Shown piece by piece: positions 1-11,047 of a DNA stretch of 64,000 bases. The stretch comes from Phaeovibrio sulfidiphilus. GTDB lineage: Bacteria > Pseudomonadota > Alphaproteobacteria > Rhodospirillales > Rhodospirillaceae. The notes beneath the pieces are model-generated. The model worked only from the letters and a program-made list of their open reading frames with translations. It did no database searches and had not been told where the DNA came from. Numbering within the stretch: the stretch's first letter is position 1; each line of letters starts with the position of its first letter. Both the position numbers and the translations under genes were made by a program. The stretch covers positions 124,001 through 188,000 of the forward strand of contig NZ_JACZHT010000003.1 in the NCBI RefSeq assembly GCF_014861485.1, written 5' to 3'.

Positions 1-204
1 GCAGAGCTTGCACGAAATGCAGCGCTCCTCGCCGTTCTCGTAGCGGCGCAGACAGTGCTCGCCCCGGAAGCGGTGCGACAGCGGCGCCTTCTCGTACGGA
101 TAGTTCAGGGTCACCTTGGGCCGGACGGTCATGTACCGGAAGGTCAGCCAGAAGCCGGAGACGATATCCGTCAGAAGCCAGGTTTTGATCAGTCTCTTGA
201 ACAT
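1..204 (-). CDS. nuoI: NADH-quinone oxidoreductase subunit I (partial, cut by window edge)
   Basis: N-terminal 68 codons of the complex I subunit that carries two 4Fe-4S clusters (N6a, N6b) between the peripheral arm and the membrane. It begins [19 protein letters not shown], an amphipathic membrane-anchoring start. The visible part ends in ERCISCKLC, which holds the first three cysteines of the first CxxCxxCxxxCP cluster motif. The start ATG (202-204) lies 3 bases beyond the nuoH stop, consistent with the nuoH-nuoI order of one operon. The rest of the gene, including the second cluster motif, lies outside the window. Confidence 0.95.
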   Translation of the reverse strand, partial: MFKRLIKTWLLTDIVSGFWLTFRYMTVRPKVTLNYPYEKAPLSHRFRGEHCLRRYENGEERCISCKLC

Positions 205-207
205 CCC

Positions 208-1236
208 TTACGCCCCATACTCAGGCCAGAGACCCGTGAAGAAAAGAACCGACGCGGTCAGAACCAGCCACAGAAGCGACAGCGGAAGGAACACTTTCCA
301 GCCCAGCCGCATGAGCTGGTCGTACCGGTATCGCGGCAGCGTGGCACGCGCCTGGATATACACAAAGAGGATCACCGCCATTTTCAGGAAGAACCAGACA
401 ATGCCCGGGATCCAGGTGAACGGTGCCATGTCCAGCGGGGGCAGCCAGCCGCCCAGGAACAGGACGACGCACACACCGCTCATGAGGATCATGTTGGCGT
501 ACTCACCCAGGTAGAAGAGCGCGAAGCCCATGGCCGAGTATTCCACGTGGAAGCCCGCCACGATTTCCGCATCCGACTGGGGAAGGTCGAACGGCACACG
601 GTTGGTCTCGGCCATGATCGAGATCACAAAGAGCACGAACATGGGGAAGTGGATCACACCGAACCAGACGCCCTTCTGGGCCAGCACGATGTCCGTCAGG
701 TTCATGGAGCCCGCCGTCAGGATCACCGAGATGATGATCAGGCCCATGGAGACCTCGTAGGAGATCATCTGGGCGGCCGACCGCAGGGAGCCCAGGAACG
801 CATAGCGCGAGTTCGAGGCCCAGCCCGCCATCATGACACCGTAGATGGCCAGACCCGACACCGCGAGAATGTAGAGCATTCCCACGTTGATGTTCGAGAC
901 GACCCAGCCTTCCTGGAAGGGGATCACCGCCCAGGCCACCAGGGCCAGCAGCAGCGTCAGCATGGGCGCCATGAAGAACACAAACCGGTCCGCGCCCGTA
1001 GGCACGATGGTTTCCTTGAACAGAAGCTTGAAGGCGTCGGCGAACGGCTGCAAAAGCCCAAGGGGGCCCACAACGTTGGGGCCCTTGCGCATCTGCATGG
1101 CGCCGATGACCTTGCGCTCCACGTAGGTCAGATAGGCGACGGACACGATCAGGGGCGCGACGATCGCGACGCACTGAAGGATCCACGTGATCCAGACCCC
1201 GGCGGGGCCAAAGAGTTCCTGCATTGCCTCAGCCAT
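208..1236 (-). CDS. nuoH: NADH-quinone oxidoreductase subunit H
   Basis: Membrane subunit of complex I that forms much of the quinone-binding chamber and links it to proton pumping; inner membrane. 342 aa with about eight hydrophobic segments. The conserved [17 protein letters not shown] loop follows the first helix, and the family-typical [19 protein letters not shown] and [15 protein letters not shown] stretches are present. I chose the ATG at 1236 ([10 protein letters not shown]); a longer in-frame reading to 1281 would run further into nuoG and lacks family similarity. The start overlaps the nuoG stop by 8 bases, indicating translational coupling. Confidence 0.95.
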   Translation of the reverse strand: MAEAMQELFGPAGVWITWILQCVAIVAPLIVSVAYLTYVERKVIGAMQMRKGPNVVGPLGLLQPFADAFKLLFKETIVPTGADRFVFFMAPMLTLLLALVAWAVIPFQEGWVVSNINVGMLYILAVSGLAIYGVMMAGWASNSRYAFLGSLRSAAQMISYEVSMGLIIISVILTAGSMNLTDIVLAQKGVWFGVIHFPMFVLFVISIMAETNRVPFDLPQSDAEIVAGFHVEYSAMGFALFYLGEYANMILMSGVCVVLFLGGWLPPLDMAPFTWIPGIVWFFLKMAVILFVYIQARATLPRYRYDQLMRLGWKVFLPLSLLWLVLTASVLFFTGLWPEYGA

Positions 1237-3325
1237 CGGTTCCCGTCCGCTCGTCTTCGGTTCCAGAAAGCGCCTCCACACACGCGGCCATCGTCCGGGA
1301 CGCGCGCGAGATCGGGCAGGTCATGTAGTAGTTCGGCACCGCCGGCGTGAAGGGCTCGGCCGACACCGCACCCTCCGTTCCGAACGGAGCGCCCCAGGGG
1401 GCGGGAGTGAGTGTCCACAAGGTGCCCAGAAGCGGGTTGATCGCCGCCATGCGGGCGCGCACGTCCTCCACCGAGGAGAACGGCAGCGCATGCCCGAGGG
1501 CGCGGGCCACACGGGCCACGGCCACCCAGTCCTCGACGGCGGCGCCCGGCGCACTGACCGCGCGCAAGGTCCGCTGGACCCGGCCTTCCATGCTCACCCA
1601 GGTCGCGGTCTTCTCGGTCCAGGCCGAGCCCGGCAGCACGATGTCCGCAACCGCGGCGCCCGCGTCCCCGTGGGAGCCGATGTAGACCACCAGCGCATCC
1701 CGGGTGGACCGGTTTGCAAGGGCAGAGGTGTCGAACTCGTCCGCGCCCAGAAGGATCAGCACATCCAGGGATCCGGACCCCAGGGCCTGAACCATGGCAC
1801 CCGCATCCAGGCCATCCTTGCCCGGCACGAAGCCCAGATCCAGACCGCCGACCCGGCCGGCCGCCGTGTGCAGAACGCTGAAGCCGTTCCAGCCCTCCCG
1901 GACGACGCCCAGGGCGTCCGCCAGGTCCCGGGCCGCGTTCAGGACAGCCGCGCCGTCCTCGCGGCGCAGGGCGCCCTGCCCGACGATGATCACCGGGTGC
2001 TTCGCCGAGCGCAGAACCTCGGCAAACGGGTGGGTGCCCGCGCGCAGGGCCGCAAGGGCCTCGCCCGGGGTGTTGCCCAACTCGGTGACCGGGTAGGTCA
2101 GGTCCGTGGGGACGCCAATCCGGGCCACGGCCGCCTGGCCGTTTCGGACGCGACGGAAGATCCGGGCGTTCAGCACCGGGGCCTCCTTGCGCGGGTCGGA
2201 GCCGATCAGCAAGATCGCATCCGCCTGGTCCAGCCCCTCGATGGTGGCGTTGAACAGGTAGCCCGCACGCACCGAGGCATCCAGACGCGCACCGTCCTGG
2301 CGGCAGTCCATGTTCGGGGAGCCCAGGGCCGCGCACAGATCCTTCGCCGCGGTCAGGGTTTCCAGATCCGTCTGGTCTCCGGCGATGACGCCGACCTTCG
2401 GCGCATCCCCCAGGGCCTCGACCCGCTCGCGCAGGATCTCGAGGGCCTTTTCCCAGCTGACGGAGCGCAGGGCCGCGCCCCGGGTCACACGGGCCCAGGG
2501 AGTGTCCAGGCGGCGCTCCAGCAGGCCGTCGATGAAGTGACGGGACCGGTCGCCGATCCACTCCTCGTTCACCGCGTCGTTCAGGCGCGGCAGGATCCGC
2601 AGCACCTCGTTCGAGCGGCTGTCAATGCGCACCGAGGAGCCCATGGCGTCCATGATGTCGATGCTGTCGGTCTTGGTCAGTTCCCAGGACCGGGCGCGGA
2701 ACGCGAAGGGCCGGTTGGTGAGGGAGCCCACGGGGCACACGTCCACCAGGTTTCCGGCCAGCTCGGTCTGAAGGACGCCCTCCTCCCACGGCATGATCTC
2801 GCAGCTCGAGCCGCGGCCGATCATCCCGAGGGCGGGAACGCCCGCAATCTCGTCGCAGAAGCGCACACAGCGGGTGCAGTGGATGCACCGGGTGAAGCGC
2901 GTGTTGATCAGCGGACCCAGATCCTTGTCGGCGAAGGCGTGCTTGTCCTCGCGGAAGCGGGACGCGGCCTCACCGTACAGGACGGTCTCGTCCTGAAGAT
3001 CGCACTCGCCGCCCTGGTCGCAGATGGGGCAGTCCAGCGGGTGGTTCACCAGCATGAACTCGATGGTCCCCTTGCGGGCCGCCCGGGCCATCTCGGAGTT
3101 CGTGAAGACCTCCATGCCCTCGCAGACCGGCAGCGCGCAGGAGGCTGCGGGCTTGGGCGGTCCGGGTTTGACCTCCACGAGGCACATGCGGCAGTTGCCC
3201 GCAATGGACAGGCGCTCGTGATAGCAGAAGCGGGGAATTTCAATCCCCGCAAGCTCGGCCGCCTGGAGAACGGTGGCGCCCTCCGGGGCCTCAACGGGAA
3301 TGCCGTCAATCGTCAGTTTTGGCAT
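1229..3325 (-). CDS. nuoG: NADH-quinone oxidoreductase subunit G
   Basis: Largest peripheral-arm subunit of complex I (698 aa); carries iron-sulfur clusters that pass electrons from NuoE/F towards NuoI. The N-terminal 2Fe-2S ferredoxin-like domain shows C34, C45, C48 and C63. It is followed by the H95-x3-C99-x2-C102-x5-C108 motif of the His-ligated 4Fe-4S cluster and a [11 protein letters not shown] 4Fe-4S motif. The rest is a molybdopterin-oxidoreductase-like fold without a cofactor role. The length fits the shorter alphaproteobacterial/mitochondrial type (about 690 aa) rather than the roughly 900-aa enteric form. It lies 11 bases downstream of nuoF and overlaps nuoH. Confidence 0.96.
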   Translation of the reverse strand: MPKLTIDGIPVEAPEGATVLQAAELAGIEIPRFCYHERLSIAGNCRMCLVEVKPGPPKPAASCALPVCEGMEVFTNSEMARAARKGTIEFMLVNHPLDCPICDQGGECDLQDETVLYGEAASRFREDKHAFADKDLGPLINTRFTRCIHCTRCVRFCDEIAGVPALGMIGRGSSCEIMPWEEGVLQTELAGNLVDVCPVGSLTNRPFAFRARSWELTKTDSIDIMDAMGSSVRIDSRSNEVLRILPRLNDAVNEEWIGDRSRHFIDGLLERRLDTPWARVTRGAALRSVSWEKALEILRERVEALGDAPKVGVIAGDQTDLETLTAAKDLCAALGSPNMDCRQDGARLDASVRAGYLFNATIEGLDQADAILLIGSDPRKEAPVLNARIFRRVRNGQAAVARIGVPTDLTYPVTELGNTPGEALAALRAGTHPFAEVLRSAKHPVIIVGQGALRREDGAAVLNAARDLADALGVVREGWNGFSVLHTAAGRVGGLDLGFVPGKDGLDAGAMVQALGSGSLDVLILLGADEFDTSALANRSTRDALVVYIGSHGDAGAAVADIVLPGSAWTEKTATWVSMEGRVQRTLRAVSAPGAAVEDWVAVARVARALGHALPFSSVEDVRARMAAINPLLGTLWTLTPAPWGAPFGTEGAVSAEPFTPAVPNYYMTCPISRASRTMAACVEALSGTEDERTGTDG

Positions 3326-3336
3326 GACTCCCTCCC

Positions 3337-4632
3337 CTACTGCGCCGCCGCGGAGGACGACGGGGCATCCTTCCGGGCTGCAATGCGCCGCTCAAGTTCC
3401 GGGCGGAAGTGACGGATCAGACCCTGCACGGGCCACGCCGCCGCGTCCGCCAGAGCACAAATTGTCCGGCCTTCCATGCGCCTTGTCACATCCTCCAGAA
3501 CATCGATCTCGCCCGGCTCCGCATCACCGGTCACCATGCGCGCCATCATTTTTGAAATCCACGGGGTGCCCTCGCGGCACGGCGTACACTGGCCGCAGCT
3601 CTCGTGGGCGAAGAACCGGGACAGCCGGGCAATGGCCGCCACCAGATCGGTGGAGCGGTCCATCACGATGACCGCGCCCGACCCCAGACCCGAGCGCAGC
3701 TCGCGCAGGCCGTCGTAGTCCATGCGGGCATCCGCACACAGGGCCGCCGGCAGAAGCGGGACCGAGGCACCGCCCGGGATCACCGCAAGCAGGTTGTCCC
3801 AGCCGCCGCGGACGCCGCCCGCGTGCTTCTCGATCAGCTCGCGAAGGGGGATTCCCATCTCCTCCTCGACGTTGCAGGGCTGGTTCACGTGACCCGAGAT
3901 ACAGAAAATCTTGGTGCCGTGGTTGTTCTCCCGGCCCAGGGACGTGTACCAGGACGCCCCGCGACGCAAGATCGTGGGGGCGTTGGCGATGGTCTCCACG
4001 TTGTTGACCGTGGAGGGGCAGCCGTACAGGCCCGCACCCGCCGGGAACGGCGGCTTCAGGCGCGGCTGGCCCTTCTTGCCCTCGAGCGACTGGATCAGGG
4101 CGGTTTCCTCGCCGCAGACGTAGGCGCCCGCACCGCGGTGCACGTAGACGTCCATCTTCCAGCCGGTGCCACAGGCGTTGTCACCCAGAAGGCCGGCCTC
4201 GTAGGCCTCGTCAATCGCGGTCTGGAGGTGGATGGCCTCCTGCACGAACTCGCCGCGGATGTAGATGTAGGCCACATGGGCGTTGATGGCGTACCCGGCC
4301 ACCAGGCAGCCCTCGATCAGCTTGTGCGGATCGAAGCGCATGATGTCCCGGTCCTTGCAGGTGCCGGGCTCGCCCTCGTCCGCGTTGATCAGAAGGTAGT
4401 GCGGACGCTCGCCCACGGTCTTGGGCATGAACGACCACTTCAGGCCCGCCGAGAAGCCCGCACCGCCGCGCCCGCGAAGGCCGGAGGCTTTCATCTCCTC
4501 GATGATCCACTCGCGGCCCTTGTCCAGCAGGGCTTTCGTGTTGTCCCAGTCCCCGCGCGCCCGCGCCCCGGCCAGATGCCAGTCCTCGAACCCGTAGAGG
4601 TTGGTGAAAACCCGATCCTTGTCCTGAAGCAT
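3337..4632 (-). CDS. nuoF: NADH-quinone oxidoreductase subunit F
   Basis: Flavoprotein subunit (431 aa) that binds NADH and FMN, the electron entry point of complex I. Glycine-rich FMN/NADH-binding stretches [16 protein letters not shown] and [20 protein letters not shown] are visible. The C-terminal N3 4Fe-4S motif is [13 protein letters not shown]. The start ATG shares one base with the nuoE stop (TGATG arrangement), so the two are probably translationally coupled. Length and motifs are standard. Confidence 0.96.
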   Translation of the reverse strand: MLQDKDRVFTNLYGFEDWHLAGARARGDWDNTKALLDKGREWIIEEMKASGLRGRGGAGFSAGLKWSFMPKTVGERPHYLLINADEGEPGTCKDRDIMRFDPHKLIEGCLVAGYAINAHVAYIYIRGEFVQEAIHLQTAIDEAYEAGLLGDNACGTGWKMDVYVHRGAGAYVCGEETALIQSLEGKKGQPRLKPPFPAGAGLYGCPSTVNNVETIANAPTILRRGASWYTSLGRENNHGTKIFCISGHVNQPCNVEEEMGIPLRELIEKHAGGVRGGWDNLLAVIPGGASVPLLPAALCADARMDYDGLRELRSGLGSGAVIVMDRSTDLVAAIARLSRFFAHESCGQCTPCREGTPWISKMMARMVTGDAEPGEIDVLEDVTRRMEGRTICALADAAAWPVQGLIRHFRPELERRIAARKDAPSSSAAAQ

Positions 4633-5234
4633 CAGGAGGCCCTCCCCGCAAGAGCGGTTGCGCCGGCCGCGTTGGCGGAGCCGACCCGGCCGGTCTGGGA
4701 GCCCAGGACCACCTTCTCGCCCGCCCGGAGCTTGCGAATGAGGGCCACCGTGTTGTCGTAGGTGAGATCCTCGAAGTAGTGGTCACCGACGCGCACGGCG
4801 GGAGCGTTCACGCACGCCCCCAGGCACTCGCATTCCTGCACGGAAAACTTGCCGTCGTCGCTCTTGCCGCCCGGGTCGAGCCCCAGCTCGTCACGAAGGG
4901 CGCGCAGCACCTCGTCCGAGCCCCGCAGCCAGCACGAGATGTTGGTGCAGACCTCGAAGTGGTGCTCGCCCACGGGGGCGTGGCGGAACATGGTGTAAAA
5001 TGTGGCCACCTCCAGAATGCGGATGGGGGCGAGACCGGTCAGGCCGGCCACCGCCTCCATGGCGGAGCGGTCCACGTAGCCCTGCTGGCGCTGGGCCAGG
5101 TCCAGAAGCGGAAGCGCCGCCGAGTGCTCCCGGCCCTTGGGGTAGCGCGCGAGAATGCTCCGGGCCTCGGCCTGGTTCTCGGGCGTGAACGCAAACGGCG
5201 CAGTCCCGGCCGCCGCGGTGTTCGTCTCAATCAT
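4632..5234 (-). CDS. nuoE: NADH-quinone oxidoreductase subunit E
   Basis: Thioredoxin-like 2Fe-2S subunit (200 aa) paired with NuoF in the NADH-oxidising module. Ligands are in [10 protein letters not shown] (C-x4-C) and CECLGAC (C-x3-C), the usual 24-kDa subunit pattern. The first 15 or so residues are Ala/Thr-rich and variable. The start overlaps the nuoD stop by 4 bases (ATGA). Confidence 0.95.
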   Translation of the reverse strand: MIETNTAAAGTAPFAFTPENQAEARSILARYPKGREHSAALPLLDLAQRQQGYVDRSAMEAVAGLTGLAPIRILEVATFYTMFRHAPVGEHHFEVCTNISCWLRGSDEVLRALRDELGLDPGGKSDDGKFSVQECECLGACVNAPAVRVGDHYFEDLTYDNTVALIRKLRAGEKVVLGSQTGRVGSANAAGATALAGRAS

Positions 5235-6409
5235 CGGTCAACCTCTCCAAACACCACATCGATCGTCCCGATATTGGCCACGATGTCGGCCAGCATGTGG
5301 CCCCTGCTGATCAGGTCCAGCCCCTGAAGGTGGACAAAGCCCGGCGAGCGGATGTGACAGCGATAGGGCTTGTTCGTTCCGTCCGACACCAGGTAGACGG
5401 CGAACTCGCCGGTCGCGGCCTCCACTGCCGTGTAGGTCTCGCCAGCCGGCACCCGGAAACCCTCCGAGTGCAGCTTGAAATGGTGGATCAGGGACTCCAT
5501 CGAGGACTTCATGTCCTTGCGCCGGGGCGGCGTCACCTTGAAGTCCTGGGTCCGGACCGGGCCTTCGGGCATGTTTTCAATGCACTGGCGCATGATCTTG
5601 ATGGATTCCCTCTGCTCCGCCATGCGGACCAGATACCGGTCGTAGCAGTCGCCGTGGCTGCCCGTCGGAACCTCGAAGTCCATCTCGTCGTAGGCGTCAT
5701 AGGGCTGGGACTTGCGCAGATCCCAGGGAACCCCGGTGGCCCGCAGCACGGGACCGGTGAAGCCCCAGTCCAGAGCCTCCTCGCGGGTGCACCTGCCGAT
5801 ATCCACCATGCGCTGCTTGAAGATGCGGTTCTCGTCCACAAGGGTCTCGAAGTCGTCGAGGTACTTGGGGAAGCTGTCGCAGAACGCCAGGATGTCCTCG
5901 AACAGGTCGGGGGTGGCGTCGCGGGCCACACCGCCCGGGCGGAACCAGGCCGCGTGCATGCGCGCACCCGAGACCCGCTCGGTGAAGCCCAGCAGGTGCT
6001 CGCGGGGCTCGTAGCCGTAGAGCATGGGCGTGAGCGCCCCCACGTCCATCGCCGTGGCGGTGGTGTTCATGATGTGGGAGACGATCCGGGTGATCTCGTT
6101 CAGCAGCGTGCGCAGATACTTCGCCCGCGGAGGCACCTCGATGCCCAGCAGCTTTTCCACCGCAAGGACAAAGGCGTGCTCCTGGTTCAGGGGGCACGCG
6201 TAGTCCAGACGGTCAAAGTACGGGATCGCCTGAAGATAGGTCTTCGTCTCGATCAGCTTTTCGGTGCCGCGGTGCAGAAGCCCGATGTGGGGATCGACGC
6301 GCTCGATGATTTCGCCCGAAAGCTCCATCACCAGACGCAGAACGCCGTGGGCCGCCGGGTGCTGGGGACCGAAGTTCAGCTCGTAGGATTTGATCTCGAC
6401 CTGCGCCAT
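5231..6409 (-). CDS. nuoD: NADH-quinone oxidoreductase subunit D
   Basis: 49-kDa-type subunit (392 aa) that forms, with NuoB, the ubiquinone headgroup site; related to the large subunit of NiFe hydrogenases without the metal ligands. Conserved N-terminal [22 protein letters not shown] and the RGTEKLIE segment are present, and the C-terminus keeps [21 protein letters not shown]. It is encoded separately from nuoC, as in alphaproteobacteria, not fused as in enterics. Three bases separate it from nuoC. Confidence 0.96.
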   Translation of the reverse strand: MAQVEIKSYELNFGPQHPAAHGVLRLVMELSGEIIERVDPHIGLLHRGTEKLIETKTYLQAIPYFDRLDYACPLNQEHAFVLAVEKLLGIEVPPRAKYLRTLLNEITRIVSHIMNTTATAMDVGALTPMLYGYEPREHLLGFTERVSGARMHAAWFRPGGVARDATPDLFEDILAFCDSFPKYLDDFETLVDENRIFKQRMVDIGRCTREEALDWGFTGPVLRATGVPWDLRKSQPYDAYDEMDFEVPTGSHGDCYDRYLVRMAEQRESIKIMRQCIENMPEGPVRTQDFKVTPPRRKDMKSSMESLIHHFKLHSEGFRVPAGETYTAVEAATGEFAVYLVSDGTNKPYRCHIRSPGFVHLQGLDLISRGHMLADIVANIGTIDVVFGEVDR

Positions 6410-6412
6410 GTC

Positions 6413-7078
6413 CTAGGCCCCCTTCCCTTCGGTCGCTTTCTCGTCACCGGGCAGCTGCGCAGCGCAGCCGCGGGCCCGGGCCACCTGGTCGTCCATGCTC
6501 TCCCAGGGGCTTGCGAAATCGAAGTCGCGGAAGTCCTGGACCAGACGCACGGGCTGGTAGACGACCCGGCCCAGCTCCTCGTCGTAGCGGATTTCCTTGA
6601 AGCCCGACAGGGGGAAGTCCTTTCTCTGGGGGTGCCCCTCGAACCCGTAGTCGGTGAGGATGCGCCGCAGGTCCGGGTGATCCGAGAAGATCACGCCGTA
6701 CATGTCAAAGGTCTCGCGCTCGAACCAGTTGGCCGAGGGGAACACGGACACGACCGACGGCACGGGCGTGTCCTCGGACGCGTGGACCTTGACCCGGATG
6801 CGCAGGTTGTAGCGCATGGAAAGGAGGTTGTAGACGACCTCGAAACGCTCCTCGCGCTCGGGGTAGTCAACGCCGCAGACATCCACAAGCTGCTCGAAGA
6901 GGCAGGCCGCGTCCTCCTTGAGGAAGGACAGAACCTGCGGGACCGTCGAGCGCACCGCAAGAACCACAAGCTCGTCCTTCTCGAAGGACACGCGGATGAC
7001 CTCATCCTCGAGCTCGCTCTCCAGACGCGCGGCGATATCCCTGAGACTATCGAGTCGCTCGGTAACAGTTCCAGTCAT
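6413..7078 (-). CDS. nuoC: NADH-quinone oxidoreductase subunit C
   Basis: 30-kDa-type subunit of the peripheral arm (221 aa), a scaffold contacting NuoD and NuoB. The family signature [38 protein letters not shown] is clear. The last 30 or so residues are variable. It lies 21 bases downstream of nuoB in the same operon. Confidence 0.95.
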   Translation of the reverse strand: MTGTVTERLDSLRDIAARLESELEDEVIRVSFEKDELVVLAVRSTVPQVLSFLKEDAACLFEQLVDVCGVDYPEREERFEVVYNLLSMRYNLRIRVKVHASEDTPVPSVVSVFPSANWFERETFDMYGVIFSDHPDLRRILTDYGFEGHPQRKDFPLSGFKEIRYDEELGRVVYQPVRLVQDFRDFDFASPWESMDDQVARARGCAAQLPGDEKATEGKGA

Positions 7079-7099
7079 GACATCGGGTACTTTCGTTCC

Positions 7100-7633
7100 T
7101 TAGCGGTACAGCGTTCCTGTCCGGCGAATCTTTTTCTGAAGCTGCAGAATGCCGTAAATGAGAGCCTCCGGGGTCGGCGGACATCCGGGGACGTACACGT
7201 CCACGGGAACCACCCGGTCACAGCCGCGCACCACCGAATACGAGTAGTGATAGTAGCCGCCACCGTTGGCACAGCTCCCCATCGAGATGACCCACTTCGG
7301 CTCGGGCATCTGGTCATAGACCCTGCGCAGGGCAGGAGCCATCTTGTTCGTGAGCGTGCCGGCGACGATCATCACGTCGGCGGAGCGGGGACTCGGAAAG
7401 AAGACGATGCCGAACCGGTCCAGGTCGTACCGGGACACAGCCGAGTGCATCATCTCCATGGCGCAGCAGGCCAGACCGAAGGTCAGGGGCCACATGGACC
7501 CCGAGCGGGCCCAGTTGACCACCTTGTCCACATTGGCCAGCACAAATCCCTTGTCACGCAGGGCGCCGGACGCCGCCTGGAGGGCGATCTCGTCGGCCGG
7601 ACCCGGTCCGTGGGCCGGGGGGTTCATTCCCAT
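7100..7633 (-). CDS. nuoB: NADH-quinone oxidoreductase subunit B
   Basis: 20-kDa-type subunit (177 aa from the chosen start) that ligates cluster N2, the last electron carrier before quinone. Ligands appear in [10 protein letters not shown] (tandem cysteines), GSCANGGG and PGCPPTPE. Candidate starts are at 7654, 7633 and 7627. I prefer 7633 because a GGGAG Shine-Dalgarno sits about 7 bases upstream of it, whereas 7627 would be about 13 bases away. 7627 would instead give a 4-base ATGA overlap with the nuoA stop. All choices overlap nuoA. Confidence 0.94.
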   Translation of the reverse strand: MGMNPPAHGPGPADEIALQAASGALRDKGFVLANVDKVVNWARSGSMWPLTFGLACCAMEMMHSAVSRYDLDRFGIVFFPSPRSADVMIVAGTLTNKMAPALRRVYDQMPEPKWVISMGSCANGGGYYHYSYSVVRGCDRVVPVDVYVPGCPPTPEALIYGILQLQKKIRRTGTLYR

Positions 7634-7989
7634 TCCAGGGCTCCCTTCTTCCATTCGTAGACATACCCGACGGTCAGGATGGCGAGGAACACCATCATCG
7701 ACCAGAACGCCGCCGCTCCCAGCCCCTTCAGACCGACGGCCCAGGGGAACAGGAAGGCGATTTCCAGATCAAAGATGATAAAAAGGATAGCCACCAGATA
7801 GAACCGGACCTGAAACCGGGAACGGGCGTCGTCGAACGGCGGAAACCCGCACTCGTAGGGAGCTTTCTTTTCGGGATTCGGCGACTGGGGCACAATGATA
7901 TAGGAGGACGCCAGCATTGCACCCGCCACAAAAAATGCGATCACGGCAAAAACGAGGATCGGCAGATACTCAACGATGACAGCGCTCAT
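7624..7989 (-). CDS. nuoA: NADH-quinone oxidoreductase subunit A
   Basis: Small membrane subunit (121 aa, three transmembrane helices) at the junction of the two arms of complex I. The conserved loop [20 protein letters not shown] and the acidic helix [13 protein letters not shown] are present. A longer in-frame reading from 8106 adds a Pro/Glu-rich segment with no family similarity. The ATG at 7989 is preceded by a GAAGGG ribosome-binding site about 9 bases upstream. It is the first gene of the nuo operon. Confidence 0.94.
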   Translation of the reverse strand: MSAVIVEYLPILVFAVIAFFVAGAMLASSYIIVPQSPNPEKKAPYECGFPPFDDARSRFQVRFYLVAILFIIFDLEIAFLFPWAVGLKGLGAAAFWSMMVFLAILTVGYVYEWKKGALEWE

Positions 7990-8452
7990 GAGCGGCTTAT
8001 TCCCTTCTCGCTGTACTCGGCACTTGTCAGGCTCGCACTGCCGGGTTTCCGGATGTTCGGGCACCGGCGGCGTGGGAGGAAGATGATTAGCCTTGGGGTC
8101 ACTCAAAAGTCAAGCGCCCGAAACCAGCTTTTTTCGCCCCTCCGTTCGGAAGTTTCCCCCCCAATCCCATTTGGGTTTCTTTTTGTCCCGGCGCACAGTT
8201 CCGACGGAAATTTTCTTCCTGGACACAAAAATAACACTTTCGTTCAGTCGGGTTTAGGGCACACACCTCCGGATGTAGCCCTGAAGGGCGACAAAGGGAG
8301 CCTTTTTGCCGGTTTGTCCCCCGAACCCGGCCATTCCCGCCAACAGCGCTTGACACGACGTCCAGAGTGCGCCCAAATTCCGCGCGAACCGCACTTTGTT
8401 TCCCAACCCGCCGGGGCGGCGGGCCCTACCATAAAACGCAAGGGGTTCCTTC
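7990..8452. other. 463-bp divergent control region between nuoA and bchE
   Basis: No supported gene. It separates the minus-strand nuo operon from plus-strand bchE, so it should hold both promoters. It is locally AT-richer than its surroundings (about 8110-8250). I see a plausible sigma70 -35 facing bchE but no convincing CrtJ/PpsR site (TGT-N12-ACA) or FNR site (TTGAT-N4-ATCAA) by eye. Confidence 0.6.
8350..8379 (+). promoter_or_regulatory. Possible bchE promoter
   Basis: A perfect TTGACA (8350-8355) is followed at 17-18 bases by CCAAATT (8373-8379), a weak -10. It lies about 75 bases upstream of the bchE ATG. The -35 is the only strong element, so this is tentative. Confidence 0.3.
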
Positions 8453-10126
8453 ATGCGTATTCTGATGCTCCACCCCAACTATCACTCCGGCGGCGCCGAG
8501 GTCGCGGGAAAATGGTCTCCGGCCTGGGTTGCCTACCTTGCCGGCTACCTGAAGGCGGGGGGCTACTCCAACCTGCGCTTCGTCGACGCCATGACCGACG
8601 ACCTGGACGAGGACGATCTCCGTCGCGTCTTCCGTGAGGAGAAGCCGGACATCATCGGCACCACTGCCGTGACGCCGGCCATTTATAAAGCGCAGCGGAT
8701 GCTGCAGATTGCCCGCGAGGAATGCCCGAACGCCGTTATCATTCTGGGCGGCATTCACGCGACCTTCATGTTCCAGCAGATCCTGACCGAGGCCCCCTGG
8801 ATCGACGCCATCGTGCGCGGCGAGGGTGAGGCGGTCACGCTCAACATCGTCAAGGCTGTGGATGAGGGCCGCTGGCCGAAGGAGCGCGACTCCATCCGTG
8901 GCATTGCCTACGTCGACGGCGACAAGATCGTGGCCACTCCGGCGGAGCCGTCGATCCGCGACGTGGACTCCATCGTGGCCGACTGGTCGGTTCTCGACTG
9001 GAAAAAGTACATCTACATTCCCTGGGGCGTCCCTGTGGCGACTCCCAACATGGCCCGTGGCTGCCCCTTCACGTGCTCGTTCTGCTCCCAGTGGAAGTTC
9101 TGGCGCGACTACCGCGTCCGCGACCCGAAGAAGGTCGTCGACGAGATCGAGGTGCTGGTCAAGGAACACGGTGTCGGCTTCTTCATCCTTGCGGACGAGG
9201 AACCCACCATCAACAAGCAGAAGTTCATCGAGTTCTGTCAGGAGCTGATCGACCGCAAGCTTGATGTCCTGTGGGGCATCAACACCCGCGTGACCGACAT
9301 CCTGCGCGACGAGGAGCTGCTGCCGTTCTACCGCAAGGCCGGCCTGATCCACATCTCGCTCGGCACCGAGGCGGCCGCCCAGCTGAAGCTGGACCTGTTC
9401 AACAAGGAGACCACCGTCGCCGAGAACAAGAAGGCCATCGACCTTCTGCGCGCGAACGGCATTGTCACCGAGGCCCAGTTCATCGTCGGTCTCGACAACG
9501 AGACCCCGGAGACCCTCGAGGAGACCTACCAGCTCTGCCGCGAGTGGAACCCGGACATGGCCAACTGGTCCATGTTCACGCCCTGGCCGTTCTCGGATCT
9601 CTTCCAGGAAATGGGTGACAAGGTCGAGGTCTTCGACTTCGAGAAGTACAACTTCGTCACCCCCATCATGAAGCCCGCCGCCATGGACCGTGCGACGCTT
9701 CTTGACCTGACCATGAAGAACTACCGCCGCTTCTATATGAACAAGATGCTGTTCGGCTACATCTGGGAAAAGGAACCGACCCGCCGGAAGTACCTGATCG
9801 GCTGCCTGAAGGCGTTCCTGATCTCGGCCTTCCAGCGCAAGTTCTATGACCTTGGCAAGTTCGGCTACTGGGGCCCGCACACGAAGAAGAAGACGAAGTT
9901 CAACTTCGACGAAAGCCGGACCCGCGCCCTGTCCAGCGAGGACGGCTGGAAGAGCGCGCCCCAGCACAAGAAGGCAGCGTTCCAGAACGCGGCGGCGGCC
10001 ATGAAGGCCTGCGGCGGCACGGACGAGCAGATGCCCGAGGCCGGTGCGGAGCCGCAGAAGATCATGGCCTGCGGTGGCGGCAAGGAGCAGCTTCCCGAGA
10101 ACGCGACCGCGGCGCCCAAGGCGTAA
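8453..10126 (+). CDS. bchE: Anaerobic Mg-protoporphyrin IX monomethyl ester oxidative cyclase
   Basis: Cobalamin-dependent radical SAM enzyme that forms the isocyclic fifth ring of bacteriochlorophyll without oxygen, giving divinyl-protochlorophyllide. 557 aa. An N-terminal B12-binding-like domain opens [19 protein letters not shown]. The radical SAM cluster motif is [14 protein letters not shown] (C204, C208, C211), and a family-typical middle follows ([54 protein letters not shown]). An AAGGGG ribosome-binding site precedes the ATG. The gene stands alone with its own terminator, next to nuo rather than in a visible photosynthesis cluster. Oddity: a C-terminal tail (about 517-557) with two Cys-Gly-Gly repeats (C520, C540). 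No aerobic cyclase (AcsF) is seen in the window. Confidence 0.95.
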   Translation: MRILMLHPNYHSGGAEVAGKWSPAWVAYLAGYLKAGGYSNLRFVDAMTDDLDEDDLRRVFREEKPDIIGTTAVTPAIYKAQRMLQIAREECPNAVIILGGIHATFMFQQILTEAPWIDAIVRGEGEAVTLNIVKAVDEGRWPKERDSIRGIAYVDGDKIVATPAEPSIRDVDSIVADWSVLDWKKYIYIPWGVPVATPNMARGCPFTCSFCSQWKFWRDYRVRDPKKVVDEIEVLVKEHGVGFFILADEEPTINKQKFIEFCQELIDRKLDVLWGINTRVTDILRDEELLPFYRKAGLIHISLGTEAAAQLKLDLFNKETTVAENKKAIDLLRANGIVTEAQFIVGLDNETPETLEETYQLCREWNPDMANWSMFTPWPFSDLFQEMGDKVEVFDFEKYNFVTPIMKPAAMDRATLLDLTMKNYRRFYMNKMLFGYIWEKEPTRRKYLIGCLKAFLISAFQRKFYDLGKFGYWGPHTKKKTKFNFDESRTRALSSEDGWKSAPQHKKAAFQNAAAAMKACGGTDEQMPEAGAEPQKIMACGGGKEQLPENATAAPKA

Positions 10127-10993
10127 GGCGTGACCCGGGGGCCGCTGGCGGCTCCCACGCTTTCGGGACACGAGTACAGGAGGGGGAGCCCACAGCTCCC
10201 CCTTTTTTGTGCCCTGCGGGCGTGCGGCGTTTATGCCCGCGGGAGCCGGTTTCATGCGCTGCCGGCGTGCTGGGTTATGTGCCCACCGGGCATGCGGGGG
10301 GATCCGGGAGCGATAGGCCGCGTGGTTCGCCGCCACGGGCGCGCGCCTCCCGCCCCGTGGGACAGGGAGGGCCGCGAGAGCGTGGGCGTGCCAGGGTGAG
10401 CCGGGGGAACGGATGGCCCGGGACCAAAAGCGGCAGGAACCACCGGTGACCGCGCAGCGCGGCACCCCGGGAGCCGCGGATTGGCACACCGGCCGGAGGA
10501 ACCGGCCCGCCCGGGCCACCGCCAGCACGCCATCCGGTGGAACCGCCGCCCCATCAACCGCACAGGCTCAGGGCACGCAGACCCCACCACCGGACACACC
10601 GGATGACACACCGGATGACAGACCCGGCACAGCCGATGGTCCACGCCGGCGTGCTCCCGACCCCCGCGGAAAGCCCGTGGGCGCACTGGCCGGAGGGCGG
10701 TACCGGGGCGAATCTCCCCCCACCCCGCACTCCCGGGACGTGCCCCCGTCGCCGCGGCGCGAACGGACCGGGTGGAAATCACCGTCAACCGCAGAGGAAC
10801 ATGGCAGAAAAACCCTGTCCCCAGGGGTATTTCGGCAAAGATCGCCCGAAAGACACTTCATTTTGTTGCACCGCGCCCAGATATTGTGAAAAATAGTATA
10901 GTTGCAACCGGCAGGCGGCAGACTGTGCATCTCTCTCGCCCGCCACGGAAGGAAACGCCCGGACGACCCGGCGCGCGACCGGAGGAGATAGTA
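10127..10993. other. Long GC-rich spacer between bchE and the popZ leader
   Basis: About 870 bases without a supportable gene. Open frames on both strands give low-complexity Arg/Pro/Gly-rich translations with no family likeness. It contains the bchE terminator, a short tandem repeat of a CACACCGGATGA unit around 10595-10620, and an AT-rich promoter-like stretch at about 10850-10915. Confidence 0.6.
10181..10208 (+). terminator. Rho-independent terminator after bchE
   Basis: Perfect 9-bp stem AGGGGGAGC (10181-10189) / GCTCCCCCT (10195-10203), loop CCACA, then a run of six T (10203-10208). It sits 55 bases after the bchE stop. Confidence 0.92.
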
Positions 10994-11047
10994 ATGGGTG
11001 CCTGCACATCGTCCGCGGCGCTCCAGGGGCAGTGGAACCGGCAATGA
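10994..11047 (+). CDS. 17-residue leader peptide overlapping the popZ start
   Basis: Short open frame ATG (10994) to TGA (11045-11047) encoding MGACTSSAALQGQWNRQ. It has the best ribosome-binding site in the area, GGAGGAGATAGTA directly upstream. Its stop overlaps the popZ start in an ATGA (11044-11047), while popZ itself has only a weak site. This is the arrangement of a translationally coupled leader. The peptide has no recognisable domain; its role is inferred from position only. Confidence 0.5.
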   Translation: MGACTSSAALQGQWNRQ

